From: Mesaphorura yosii
Taxonomy: Eukaryota; Arthropoda; Collembola; Poduromorpha; Tullbergiidae
Reading direction: 5' to 3'
Length of the DNA: 64,000 bases
Assembly (NCBI GenBank): GCA_009869945.1
Contig: WIXG01000091.1
Location: 62,001-126,000, forward strand
Shown: piece by piece, positions 37,101-48,800 of the stretch
How the letters are laid out: each line of letters starts with the position of its first letter
How positions within the stretch are numbered: position 1 is the first letter of the stretch
Program-made: the position numbers and the translations under genes
Notes under the pieces: generated by a model
Told to the model about the DNA's origin: nothing
Seen by the model: only the letters and a program-made list of their open reading frames with translations
Databases searched by the model: none

Positions 37101-39008
37101 TGATAATTACACGCCTCCGTTGGTGCACCGAACTGCATAGAGCAAAAGGCGAGTCGCGAGTGGAGTTACCGAGCACTGACACATGTGCACCAAATTATTG
37201 TTTATCGTGTTCTGGATCCGCAACAACTGCAACTTGCAATTACGGCGATTATGCTTTCATAACCGACAGTGATAGTAGCAGTGACATCACTGCATTACTG
37301 CATTATTTTGTCAACAGACATCTTGCTACAATCTTTGTCTTCGTTCTTTCTTCCTTCTGAAATCAGATTGCATTTTAGAACCTCACAGCAGTCATGTCAT
37401 CATGCCACCGGAGCCGAGCTGATGACGGAATTCTTAAGCATAAGTCGGGTGCGAGAGACATTTGAATCACTAGAATGCGACTAGAGTTCTCGGGAAACTT
37501 CTTTTATTGTCACATTTATTTTTCGCAATAACAATTGAACTTCTTTAGCCTCCTTCTAATTAACTTTCTGCCGCCTTTTTAACTCGGGGCTTAAGAAAAC
37601 TGAAAACTGTTGAAGTGTTAATTCAAAAGAGAATGGAGATCAGGCATCAGGCGCAGAATTGCTTCCAGTTAAGAGTGTTAATAGAATGACAACCAAATGT
37701 AGTACCGAAGGCTAGTCTAAAGTCGAAGCCAAATAGCAAGTCAAGTCATCAGCATTCCAAGACATTGATACATACCGCTTCTGCTTACTGTATCGAAACA
37801 TAAAATTACAAAACAGCGAACTCGAATTGGAGTTGGGCTCTGCAGAAGAGTGACAGTTCTAATCTAGAACTATGCTTTGTTATTTCAGTAGCATTTTATA
37901 AAATGACAATGACATCAAATTAAATAAAAAACGGAATAATAGATTATATGGTGTTGGAAGAGATAATGACAAGGTACGACCAGGGAACGAACGAGCCGCT
38001 TACTGTGAGCAGCGACTTTCTCACTACAGGACTAAGTCAACTTTCTAGAGTGACTTTCAAAATACAAAAAGAAAGAACAATATAATGGCAATGGTAGTAA
38101 TAATGCAAGAGTCGTTTACCATTTATAAGGGCAGCAGTCTTCTAGATGAGTGAAAGAAACAAACTGTACAATGAAAGTTTAAAGAAAACTGAAGCTTAAG
38201 ACAATGGAATGGTATTCTGGAAGTGTGCTTCCTATAAATACTCCATTCCCGTATCCTAAGTGGAATTGAGTACGGCAGAGATCAACGATACGATGCAAGA
38301 GCTGAACTTTCATGGCTTGGCTTGGCTTGACATGGCAAGCATTCATGTTAATTGAAATTTGAGTCACTTTCTACTCTTAACTTTCCGGCTCCCTTTTCAT
38401 TAGCGATCATCATCTCCTTGATTGCATTTTAATTCCAATGAATTTCGAGTTAGCAAAAGAAGTTCGGCTAAAAGTTTGCAACATCCCGACGACGCGAAGA
38501 CGGCAAAAGTCGTTGACCCATTTTCGCGTGCCTGGCGTGAAGTCGACCTTTTTAATTGCCATTGTAGCTGTGTCTGTAATGAATGAATTTCCATTTTACA
38601 AGATGAACATCAAGATTTAATCATTCAAAGAACACGTCTTCATTCTTAATGCCTGGAATTGCATTAACCGATTAAACTTCTCCCGTATTGTCCCCTTCAT
38701 TTGAGCACGCCACTTATCGGGAATTGGATTGGAATTGGCGTAAATACGTGCAAGAATTTTTGACAAGGAAATTCATTGGTGGCAACGGCAAATGGTAACT
38801 TAGTTCTGTATTGAAATCGATTTCGAATGCGAGAATGGATTGATATTTCTCATACCACGCAAGGGCAATCGCAATAACACATGTATATTTACGACTACGA
38901 CACAGGACTCAGGACTGGGAGTTTCGAACTAATATTTGCATTTACTATGCCGAGGGCGTCAATGTGTCCTCGGTCGCTACTGGTAATTTTGGTATCCGTA
39001 TCAGTTAG

Positions 39009-39356
39009 TCAATGCCCGTACCCGCGCTTCGTAAAGTGTAGCACGCGTACGGATTTGGATTTAAGACCATAATTTTCGGGCATAAATGGCCCGGTATCGC
39101 ACTCTGCTATTAGTCGATGGCATCGCGCTTGGCTTGGCCGCGTATTGGTGTATTGAGCTTCTCCCTTATTTTCCAATTTAGTTGTTACCGACACCAGTGC
39201 CTCAATGCAAGTTTGAAGCTGACACATTAATTTAGCTAATACCTTTTCCCCAACCCCGGTTTCATTCATAATTGAACGGAGAGGGCTTGGACACAGGGTA
39301 ATAGCAAACACAGAACAGAACAGGCTACAAGCTATAAACACGGACGACAACGACAT
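39009..39356 (-). other. Possible small secreted protein ORF
   Basis: A 115-codon frame starts at a true ATG at 39356. It begins with a short polar end, a hydrophobic core (VFIACSLFCSVFAI) and small residues, as in a signal peptide. The remainder contains several cysteines (M-C-x4-C and R-C-x6-C) and one N-E-T glycosylation site. No splice signal is needed. No family is recognised, and I see no AATAAA within about 150 bases downstream. ORFs of this length are expected by chance in a window of this size. Confidence 0.13.
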
Positions 39357-41520
39357 AATTCAGAAGAATGGGGACCCAGTGTACAATTTTTTCTATTGGA
39401 CATATGCATGATATCTTCATGTACAGCGCGGAATTACATTATCCGGTATGGTCATAGCACAAAACAGAAAAGGCACAATGCGGAATGAGCCCTTCAATGT
39501 ACTTTGCACATTTTCGATACTTCGAAAGGGAAACGAAGAGTAAAATGATTATTTATGGATTTATTTATGTACAAAACGAGCCAACAATGGATACGGCCCT
39601 GTACAGTGAAATCAATTATTCTCAGAAATGAATGCTCAGTGCTTACGCTGCTTTATGCATAGCACGTTTGCTGTGTGCACGCTCGCTGCCCGCTTGCGCT
39701 TGGTTTGGTTTCATACTCGAAGGCGTAGCAATAAACACGTGTATGGGCTGCATAAATTACAATTTCAATTTCAAAACATTGAGCTCGTATTAACTGCCAA
39801 ATTATGCACCGCATATCTTCTCGGCGATGATCCAGCGACGAGCGACGCTTCGTCGCGTCGAATAATTATTCATCAAAACACAACGCATCGTAGTGGGCCA
39901 CGTCACGGGCACAAAGAAATGCAATTAATGCAATGTGTGCGTGGATGCATGTACATTGATTTATAAGTCTCATTACGTGTAAACCAACACTCATTATGCT
40001 GGCCTGAATTAATTACCATGAATTACGAATTCAATGTCAAGTGCACTCGGATGTGCATAAACTTGTTTTCTGGAATTTGTGTGCATTGCATAAAGCATAA
40101 TTTGATCTATTTTCTCCATGCATGGCGAAAAAGTAAGTTGATGCAGGCAAATTGAAATCCGTTCCATAATTGCACGATAATTCGCTTGCTCATCATTCAT
40201 TTCCAGTCTTGGCCAGACAATCACTTCACTATGCACATAATTATACGAGCAAGAGAGCAAGTGCATCACTTCCTTCGCTATCTGTCACTTTCATCATCCA
40301 GGCGAGACGATCATCGCAAATGGAAATTTACGACTGACTGATCGCAATGATATAAGATTGAGATTGCATTTGTAGGTGGAATCACGTACAAAAGTGAAGA
40401 TTGAAAAAATGGGAATATTATTAAGGCTCAGGCAGGCAAGGATCGAGAAGTCTTCAATCATTCTTCTCCAGTCGTCTCCGAGTCGCGATCGCGAACACGG
40501 AATCGAATGATTTGACTAATCATTATTTCTGACTTGTCTATCAATCGGGAATCGAGTCGAGACGTTAGTCGCTGCCTGGCTGACTTTTCCGAGCTGCGAT
40601 GCAATAAATTCACCGCCAGCAGATCAAACATAAAAATTGAATTCTTTGCAAGCGTAAAGTGCAAGTGCCTCAGTCAAGCTCGGCCGAGAGAGGAATTGCG
40701 GAAACGAAGATGAGAAATTGAAGAATGGTTTCGGGAATCAAAGTCGAGGAAGAACAATTGGGATCTACTATTCCCGAGTAAGAATCGAATTCATTCATTC
40801 ATTTCAAATACGCACCGGTATCAAGTGTGATATGCGGAGAAATGGTGGCATTGGACTTGTAATAATGTATTTCACTCTCTTCCTCCTGTCTCAGCTTCAG
40901 CGTTAGCCTCTGCGTCTGCCTCCGAGTACAAGTCCGCCTGTCTGGTACGGAATAGAATATTGAAATGCCATTTATCACAGTCACAGTTCACAAGTAGGAG
41001 GCGAGCAAGTGAAGGATTTGTGTGAGCACGGATGGGACGTATTACGCGGCCCGAAAAGTGCGTGTGATAAGAGTGCGGAGCACCAAACCGAGAAAGGATC
41101 AGTTGCAAATGCAATGCAGCACGATGCTACTTTAGTTTTTTTCAATTCGTCGTGCCTCCGCTTTCAATTGAACCGGAGCCTGGTATAAAGACTCGGACGA
41201 AAGAATGCGAGTACAAACAGAAAGAGGAAAAAGCAGGCAGTTTTGTGCTCGAGCTTTTGTCAAATTCGATTGCTTTGCTTTGCTTTTCACGTTTTTTTTT
41301 ATTCAACTTCCTTTTGTCTTTGCTTTCATTTCCTCTTTTGTCCTGGTGAAAGTTTTCCTTTCGCGCGTGGACGCACTCTCATGCCAGCGTGTTACTTGTG
41401 CTTGAATACCTTCACAAAGAGATTGTCAAAGAAGAGTTTTGTTGTTTCGAGGAAATGTTGGTGCTGCTTTTGCTGCTGGGTGCATTCAACTGCCACTGCT
41501 GCTTCACTTTGTTTGGTGAG

Positions 41521-41547
41521 CCATGCCATGTGCCTGCCATGCCATGC
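41521..41547. repeat. CCATG pentamer repeat, interrupted
   Basis: Two CCATG units, a TGCCTG interruption, then two more CCATG units. Same family as 16384-16398 and 18957-18982. Confidence 0.75.
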
Positions 41548-41967
41548 CCTAGTCTCAGGTAACATGATTACATCATCGATTAGAGTGCTTCATGTGTGTG
41601 TTCGCATGTTGACGGAACCACGGTCAATTAAATTCGAGCAAATGCACATTTAACTTAATTTCTGATATTGTGATTCTGTTTTAAGTCACTGATGATATTA
41701 ATCCCTCAATTTGGAGCACACCTTGATCGAGTAGTATGCCCGTACCTCCTTCCTAGATTAATTCGCCCTAATTTAATATTCCATTCATGCAGCGACAACG
41801 GCGCTATGTAACGCGACATTTCATAAGCCACAACTTTTTCAATCAATACCAATTTAAAGTCACTCACATCGAAACTCTTACAGTAGCATGCTTTGTTTCG
41901 CCACGCTAATTAAAAATATTTTGTGTTAAGTGTATAAGAAACTTTCTGTTTGCTTTTTGTTTAGCCT

Positions 41968-41973
41968 GCTTTA
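41968..41973 (-). other. Candidate poly(A) signal on the minus strand
   Basis: TTTATT on the + strand is AATAAA on the minus strand. It lies about 235 bases beyond the stop of the candidate exon at 42412-42207, a normal distance for a 3'UTR. The hexamer is common in AT-rich DNA, so it supports the exon only weakly. Confidence 0.25.
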
Positions 41974-42206
41974 TTGCCTTGTCGGGAGTGGGCAAGAATT
42001 TTCATTAGTGGCAAAATTAGCAAGATCAAGACGCTAAGGTAAGAAAGTTTGCCCTGCGATAAGTTTAATTAATTGAGTGAAAATTAAAAATCATAACAGA
42101 ACCGGGCTCACAAGTTCGAAGTCGCAGCTAGAGTACGAATGTGGGTCAGACGAGAATGGTCTCTGCACTAACTTTAATTAAGCGAGATCTAAAACTTTTA
42201 TGTTAA

Positions 42207-42412
42207 TTAATAACGCCAGACAGAGCATGTGAGTACATGTACGTGAGGTGACAACTGACAAGAGTGCGTGTATGTTTCGGAATTTGTAATTGACACAGCA
42301 CTGCAGAGAAATTCTGAAAGTCGTGCAGCAACACTATATTCAATTTTAGTACACGTCAGTTTCCTTCCAATCCAAGCCGTTTGAACTCGCCATTCATTTC
42401 GGAATTTCATCT
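42207..42412 (-). CDS. Candidate terminal exon of a minus-strand secreted protein
   Basis: On the minus strand a long pyrimidine-rich tract (TTTTTGCCTTCGCTTTGCG) leads to closely spaced AGs. Starting after the second AG, at 42412, the frame continues in phase from the exon ending at 44277 and runs to TAA at 42209-42207. It encodes about 68 residues with four cysteines in the second half (L-T-C-T, F-L-C-S, H-S-C-Q, L-T-C-S). The first AG, two bases upstream, would throw the frame out and hit a stop, which weakens the model. No family is recognised. Confidence 0.17.
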
Positions 42413-44276
42413 CTCTACGCAAAGCGAAGGCAAAAATGCAAGTTAATTTGTCAACGAGGCGAAGATATCGCGTCCGCGTCGAACAGATATTTTTATCCTG
42501 CTTTTCGTGCTGAGCTGATACGATGCTCGCCTCGGATACTCAAATCATCAATCAAAATCGGGCCACTGGTATCATAAATATATGTGAACCGGAGCCACGC
42601 CGCATTCATATTCATAATTTCTATTTCAGGACACCGTCGTCGCACTCAAGTCAACTCGAAAAGTTCACACCACCACGCTCATGCACTCAAGTCAAGATAC
42701 GCGAAAGGGAAAATAAATTCATCGCGAACACGATATTGATTTTATGTTTTCATCATCGTCATCTTTTCATAGACTAAAGCAGTTACAGCCAAGCCAAAGC
42801 CAAAGTCATTGCTTTGCTATTCACTCACGTGTAGGCTCGCGGAATGGCTTTTTAAAGGGTTACTAGCATACGAAATGAGAGCATAAACTTGAGAAAATAT
42901 CGGTGATAGGTATTTATTATTATGCGCGCATACGACACTTGACTTCATGACGATGTGACGAAGCCGGAGCCAACCGCCGACCGAAGCAGCAGCGGTGGCA
43001 GAATAGCCAAGCTTATTTACACGTCTGGTTATGTGATGCTGGAGTGGTGTTGTGTTTATATTTTTATTTTATGGTGATATATATTGTCATGTACTTTAAG
43101 TTTGTAGCTTTATTATTATCGTCACCGTCATCGTACCCGCAGTGTCTCAAGCTGTCATACCTCTCCACCGCAACGGCTGGGTCTTCTATGTTTACAAAGT
43201 ATTTATTTACCTTCTCCAGACTCGCATATATAGCACTAGACCTGACTCGCATCTCGTATGTGAGTCCGGAGAACATCTTGGATGAAACCTGGAAACCCTT
43301 TTCTCTAGAACTTCATCTTTGCAACGCAAGGAAAGTAAGCAATAAACTTGAGCACTACACATCACCACACTGCGAGGGAGAATGTGTGTCGTCTACGTGC
43401 TAAACACTAAATTGACAAAAGTGAACATGCTGCCTGGAAAGACCTGGATTGCTTGCACTGTAGGCAAGTACTTTTAAGCATCTTTTATCGTCTACTGTGC
43501 GCCTTGCCTCGGCATGTAATGATTAAAGCTTTAAAACTGAGTCGAGCCGAGATCGATCTCATCTTAACAGCTTCTTCTTCCACTGGCCCTAATTTAAAGT
43601 GCCTGGCTGGCACAACTGCCTAAATTTCCACGCACGCAGGTAAATCAAACCATGTCCCTGTCAGTCAAAGTTAATCGGCTTCAACTCAATTCCCATTGCC
43701 TTGCCTGCTATGCTGCGTCGTTCTGTTCCATGTCATTTGCACGCAGTTCGGTGCTGTGTGATTATAATTCAGTCATGTTTTGTTTTAAGAAGGTAAGGTT
43801 ATCCTGCCATGGGGTACGGGCCGCTACCAGCTACTTATGTACCGCATTAAGTTTTAAAAAACGAGCATAAAAGTTTTTACTACCACTTTCTTATTATAGT
43901 GCCCGAGTAAATTACTCCTCCTCCTTTATAAATATTAAATAGGTTCATAAAGAGAACAGGAACAACGAACCGAGCAAGTCAGCAACCTTCCAGTGTTCCA
44001 GTCGTGCACTGGGATATGGAAACAGGAACAAGCAAACATTCATGCAATATTGAATGTGTAATCATGAGAAAGGAGTAAAATATAAAAGTACAATATTATT
44101 ATATAATATCGCATGTTCGGTTCATGTATCGCTATTGTATTGTGCGTACTTAACTAAATTACATATGCATAAGTTTTCTGTTTGTCTAAACCGAAATAGG
44201 CACAGAGAAAGTTCATAAAGCCTGCTGTCCGCATACGCATACGCAATTACTGGCTTGTTTAAGAAGGGTGACTTAC

Positions 44277-44645
44277 TTGCGCTACGCCACAGCAGTGTAC
44301 GCTTTCGCCTGGCTTCCTGAAATTCCTGCCGTGTGTGAGTCTTGAGTTTACATTTCATATTAAGACCCACTACAACATTGTTATTGCGTCTGAGTACAAT
44401 ACTTGTAACGGGATAAGAAGCAGGTGTTTCACAACAACAATTTTCCTTCTTTTCAAACTCGGGAAGAGAACTTTGAATTGCCTGCCGTGGTTCTATCAGG
44501 CGTTGTAGCCCTTTCTGGAAGTTTAAAACTTCATACAGCTCCGCAACAGCAGACAGCATGATTATATTTTCTGGGTTACATTCCTGATTCCGGGTACAAA
44601 AGAATGGATAAACCTCAAGAGCACTACCAGCAATGTGATGCTTCA
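44277..44645 (-). CDS. Candidate internal exon, 369 nt, phase 1-1, unknown secreted protein
   Basis: The minus-strand frame open from 44646 to 44122 is the longest in the window outside the MULE-derived gene. An AG at 44647-44646 after a T-rich tract gives an exon start at 44645, in phase with the signal-peptide exon that ends at 45601. A perfect GTAAGT donor lies inside the same frame at 44276-44271. The result is a symmetric 369-nt exon. Its roughly 123 residues include a helix-like Leu/Glu/Ala segment, a run of three cysteines (N-C-C-C-E) flanked by other cysteines, and a basic end (ARRKR) that could be a processing site. I do not recognise the family. Stops are only about one codon in 17 by chance, so a frame this long is suggestive but not decisive. 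Confidence 0.3.
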
Positions 44646-45600
44646 CTTAAGTATAAAAACCCAACTGTGTGAGTGCAAGTGCAAGCAACAAGCGCTGGCA
44701 CTCCGCAGCACGTAATCGAATCAAGAATTCACATTCTCTCGCTTACGCTTGGGCTGCCTGCCTCGCCACTTTAGGCCGTCGCTTCTGCTTTCCTTTCGAG
44801 TCTCACCTCTCAGCCTGCCTCGTATTATTCTCTTAATCCAGCAACCTGGCAGCCCAGCCCGGCGCAAGAGAATCCAGCACAGAATCCATACAGGCTTGAT
44901 AATCAATACCTCAACAATGTGTGGTTTCTAATCGGCTATGCTACGCTACGCTTCTCACTTTTAAATAATGATTTGTTGTTATTATATGGTGTGAAAAATA
45001 TCTTAACAAAACACCATCACACATTTTGTCTACGATCACCATCGTTCACTAAAGAAATTCCAATACGGAATACAAACTTGTCGTGGTACATGTGAACTTT
45101 ATGATTAAACTTCTTACAGCAGTGCCGCACCGCAGCAGTATTTTCTCATTCACGCACACAGTGGGAAGGGCAGACGGAGGAGTGGTGGAGGATTTTCAAC
45201 AACCACGTCCAGGTCGTTGCTGCTGAAGTTGTTGTTTTGTGTTGTGGTGGTGGTTCTTGGCATTGACACAACCATTTTCTTAACAAGATCAATCGATTAT
45301 AAAATGATGTACTGCCAGGCAGCGAGACAACGGCAACCTTTCACTAGGAACAGGCCTCGATCTTTCTTGGACTCGGATGTTCTTTATGAAATTCCCATCA
45401 TGAACTTTACAATTTACGGCTACTTAAATGGTTTGGTCACACCTTATCATCAATCGAAAATTTCAATTACTTCACTACGCTGCGCCGTGCGTGCAAGATT
45501 ACAGAATACGAAGCTATTTTGTTCACGTTCGTGGATTACGAATGAAATATAACCATAGGACGTACCATCACCATTACTAAAAATACTTAAAATTACTTAC

Positions 45601-45754
45601 CTTCATCGTGCGGATGCTGATCCATAATTTTGCCATCCACTCTGAGCAGGAGTGGCGATGCGGCCAGAGATAATAATAGAAACACAACATGAATCGAGTA
45701 TTTTGTATACAATTTGTTAGCACGAGAGTGGACATCTCTCCCCAGCCCGCTCAT
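45601..45754 (-). CDS. Candidate first coding exon with signal peptide
   Basis: On the minus strand the ATG at 45754 sits in a near-ideal context (GCCACCATGA). The frame reads about 20 polar residues, then a hydrophobic core (IHVVFLLLSLAASPLLL), a basic/acidic stretch and D-E-G, then meets a perfect GTAAGT donor (45600-45595), leaving phase 1. An in-frame upstream ATG at 45793 would add 13 residues, mostly serine. A signal peptide or signal anchor in a short first exon ending in phase 1 is typical of secreted and cell-surface proteins. The next exon is probably 44645-44277, but a distant exon further left is also possible. Confidence 0.42.
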
Positions 45755-45835
45755 GGTGGCGGATGATGACGATGATCTTGAAAATGATGACATTTTTGAC
45801 AATGGAGATGGGATTCTATAAAATCATACACTTTT

Positions 45836-45845
45836 CATATATAAG
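45836..45845 (-). promoter_or_regulatory. TATA-like element upstream of the minus-strand signal-peptide exon
   Basis: The minus strand reads CTTATATATG here, some 80 bases before the Kozak-context ATG at 45754. If it is a TATA box, transcription would begin near 45810 with a short leader. A spliced leader is the alternative: an acceptor-like CTTGCCCAGCAG lies at about 45868-45879. TATA strings are common in this DNA. Confidence 0.15.
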
Positions 45846-45899
45846 AGCACGGCTAATTGTTGGCTCACTGCTGGGCAAGAATTTTTGCTCAAAACTGAA

Positions 45900-48800
45900 A
45901 CATGAAACAATAATTGTTCCCTGCAATGTACAAAATACGAATAGCTTTCAGAAACAAAGATGTTGTTGTGCCGTGAATCAAGACAACTCTTCAGTGTTAA
46001 ATTTTTTACACTTGGATTCTTGTTCACTGTCACAATGCAATAATGCAAATGCAAATGAATGAATGCACTCTGTCGGCAGTGGAATTTATGAAAGTGGACG
46101 AAGGGCTAAAAATTTTTAAGGAACAGGATTTTAGTTCAAGAGTGTCAGATCACAAACTACGAATCAATTATTCTTCAATCTCTGGTGCATCTTCTCCTGA
46201 ATGAAACAAAAGTGTTGGCCCGATCGTTAATCATCAAGTGTCATCCTGTATCGTGTAATGCACTCTCATAAACTTTTTCTGTGCACAACAATTAACCCAA
46301 CTTTTGAATGAAAAAAGTGTGAAAACTACAAGACGATGATGATGATGAGAGAGATTCTCTTCGTTTTATTTATTTGTTTAGAATTGTGTAGCAGCAGAAG
46401 GAGTGGAATGAAGGATAAATTTTTCACGAAAAAGTTCCAGTTTTGAGGTTGAAGAGCAAAATCTCTTTGGCTCTGCTCTGCGTTGCGTGTATATCAAAAA
46501 GTTTGTAAAGATTTTTTCCAGACTCGGCGACGACTGAGACAGTCAGACTTCAAGTCTGCGTGGAAGTTGGAGGCTGGGCTCACTTGGCTGAATTGGAGGT
46601 TCTTCGTTCTCGCACTCGTACTTTGCGTGCACACACTTTACGCATTACTTGCACTTGACAATTGTATCGTTCATTCGGTTCGTGTGTTCTCTTTGCAGGA
46701 TGCACCGCCACTGCACGCACGTAATAACACCTCAACTCACAATCCTTTGAGAAAAGTTCATTCACAATAATGCACTTCTTCGTGCAACTGAAATCACAAT
46801 CACTCGTCTCGCCTTGGATTTCTTTGCAGTGCTCGTGATTACACAGCTCTCAGATTTCAGTCCTCACTGAACGTCTTTGCATTGCTTTTGAGTGGATGAA
46901 GGAATTCCACTTTAATCTTTCAAATTGAAATCCAATCCTTCATTCCGGGTTCGGAGCCATTTCTCAACACTTTTCACATTCGCAAATGAATTCTTTTAAT
47001 TTGAATGTAATCTTCTGCTCAGGAGCTTGTCGGGTGTACGGCTGGTGAAACAAGATCATAATTCCATTTGGTGCACGTAATTTATTGGTTCAATCACACT
47101 TTCCACGTACAACAACGTTCCACTTTTTGCAATTGGATTAGATTCGATGCACTACCGGCTTGACAGACAGATTATTTTGTAGAACACGCACAATTGGACG
47201 CGAACTTGGTTAACTTTTGCTTATGAGAGCTTGGGAACCGCCCTTTCTTTTTCACAGTCCGGCAATGATTTTATGGTCGAATTTGTATTCCGGTGGACAC
47301 ACAGCAAAACAAAGCTTCTCTCACAATTTACCCACTTCGCGCAACGCGTTGGACAAAATGTCAAGAGAGAGTCTCGTGTTTTTTTTCCGGATTTTATTAA
47401 AAGAACGCCGACGATGACAGTGGCTTGTAGTGTTACAGCAGAGCAGCAGTGCTTGGTACACTGCGTTCCGGTTCTCCAGACATGCGAACGGTGAGAGTTA
47501 ACATTCCATTATTGGCAATTCCCAAGATTCCGATCGATCAATCAGCTCTTGTTCACTTTGCTCCACGTCCTGCGACTGTGTTTTTATTATTCTTTTGTAC
47601 TCTTCACTTTTTAGATTTTACACTCGGTTCGGTCGCTGTTGTGATGTTGATGTTGTTATTTCACATCACATTTTCACATGATACAGTTTAAGTCTCAATT
47701 TCACGTCGCGCTGCTTTGTATCACTTTTTTCCACCAGAGAAACCAACAACCAAATAATACATGTCTGACTTGTCTTGTAAATTCCTTCTTAGGGTGACAT
47801 GATCGAAAGTCTCCGCGCACTCAGGCGATGGCTATTGATGTGACTGACAGTTTGTTGTTGCGGGGAAATCTGGATTCGGTATTCGGTACCCACATCAATC
47901 TGTAAACACACGGTAAAGGTAATACGTTAATTTCGCAGCAAAGAAAAGAGGAAGCTATCAGAGCTCATGTCAGTGCAGGTGACCTTGCTTTTAGGTCGGA
48001 CGTTTCAACTCAGCGGATTACATTTGAATGTCTGTGTGCAAATTCAAATTACAAATTGTATGTTGTACGTAAACAAGTAAGTTGAAATGTCAAACCACAA
48101 AATTATACTGCCCAGAGAAGCCTTAATTGAAATCAGACAAAGCAAGGTGTACGGGTAGACAACCTCACATCGTGATTTATCGTGATATCTGAGCAAATGC
48201 ACATTTTGATTGCATTCCTCCTTGTGCGTTGTACGCTGATTTGTGCACTCAATAATTTCTGAAGATATTCCACCAAACCTCACAGTTTTCGACTTCCTTC
48301 CCTTTTGTGTGGGTGCTTGCGCTTTTGCACCATTTTCATGGAGTCTGACTTTGTCGAGATAAAATATGAAATAGCAGACATTCCTTCACGCCTCAACGAA
48401 GAGTAGAATTTCGGTCACAAAAAATATGAACCAAAGGAATTTACACAACCGGGTCGTAGACGCAGCCGAAGTTGAGCACTGAGCCGGGAAGAATGAAAGA
48501 ATTGCACAGATTTAGAGGGCATAAAATCCACTGCGCTCGTCTCAAGAGCTGAATTATGATCTGTGAACTGGCACTACGTATTTGCTCTCAAATTAAAGGT
48601 TACACGAGGTTTCTTAACTTTCTATTACACTATTGTCTAGTTGGCAAGTTCTTTTGTAGTTTCAAATAAAAATCGAACTTTCATTCCTTCACTGCACCAA
48701 TGCGTTCGTCTTTCGTGCACGACTAAAACAAAAAATCCGGAGAAGTGCTTTCACTTTTTTCATCAGCCTCTTTCTTTCTAGGCTCGGATTCTTGTTATTC

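Larger units (their letters stand above)
26740..41960. other. Long stretch without a recognisable gene
   Basis: About 15 kb. Contents include GCTT microsatellites at 28132-28147 and 34293-34307, a CAGG run at 28288-28299, a CCG-rich run at 31373-31391, a GAT run at about 36612-36624, and a CATGG/GGCTT-rich run at 38311-38339. Open frames such as 29576-30076 and 31144-31344 have no start, motif or splice support. If the minus-strand candidate exons at 42-46 kb belong to a larger gene, this block could be intron. Confidence 0.45.

Noticed and set aside
36967-37182. Minus-strand ORF with several cysteines
   Set aside because: No signal peptide, no good splice sites, and an overlapping + strand frame is equally open.
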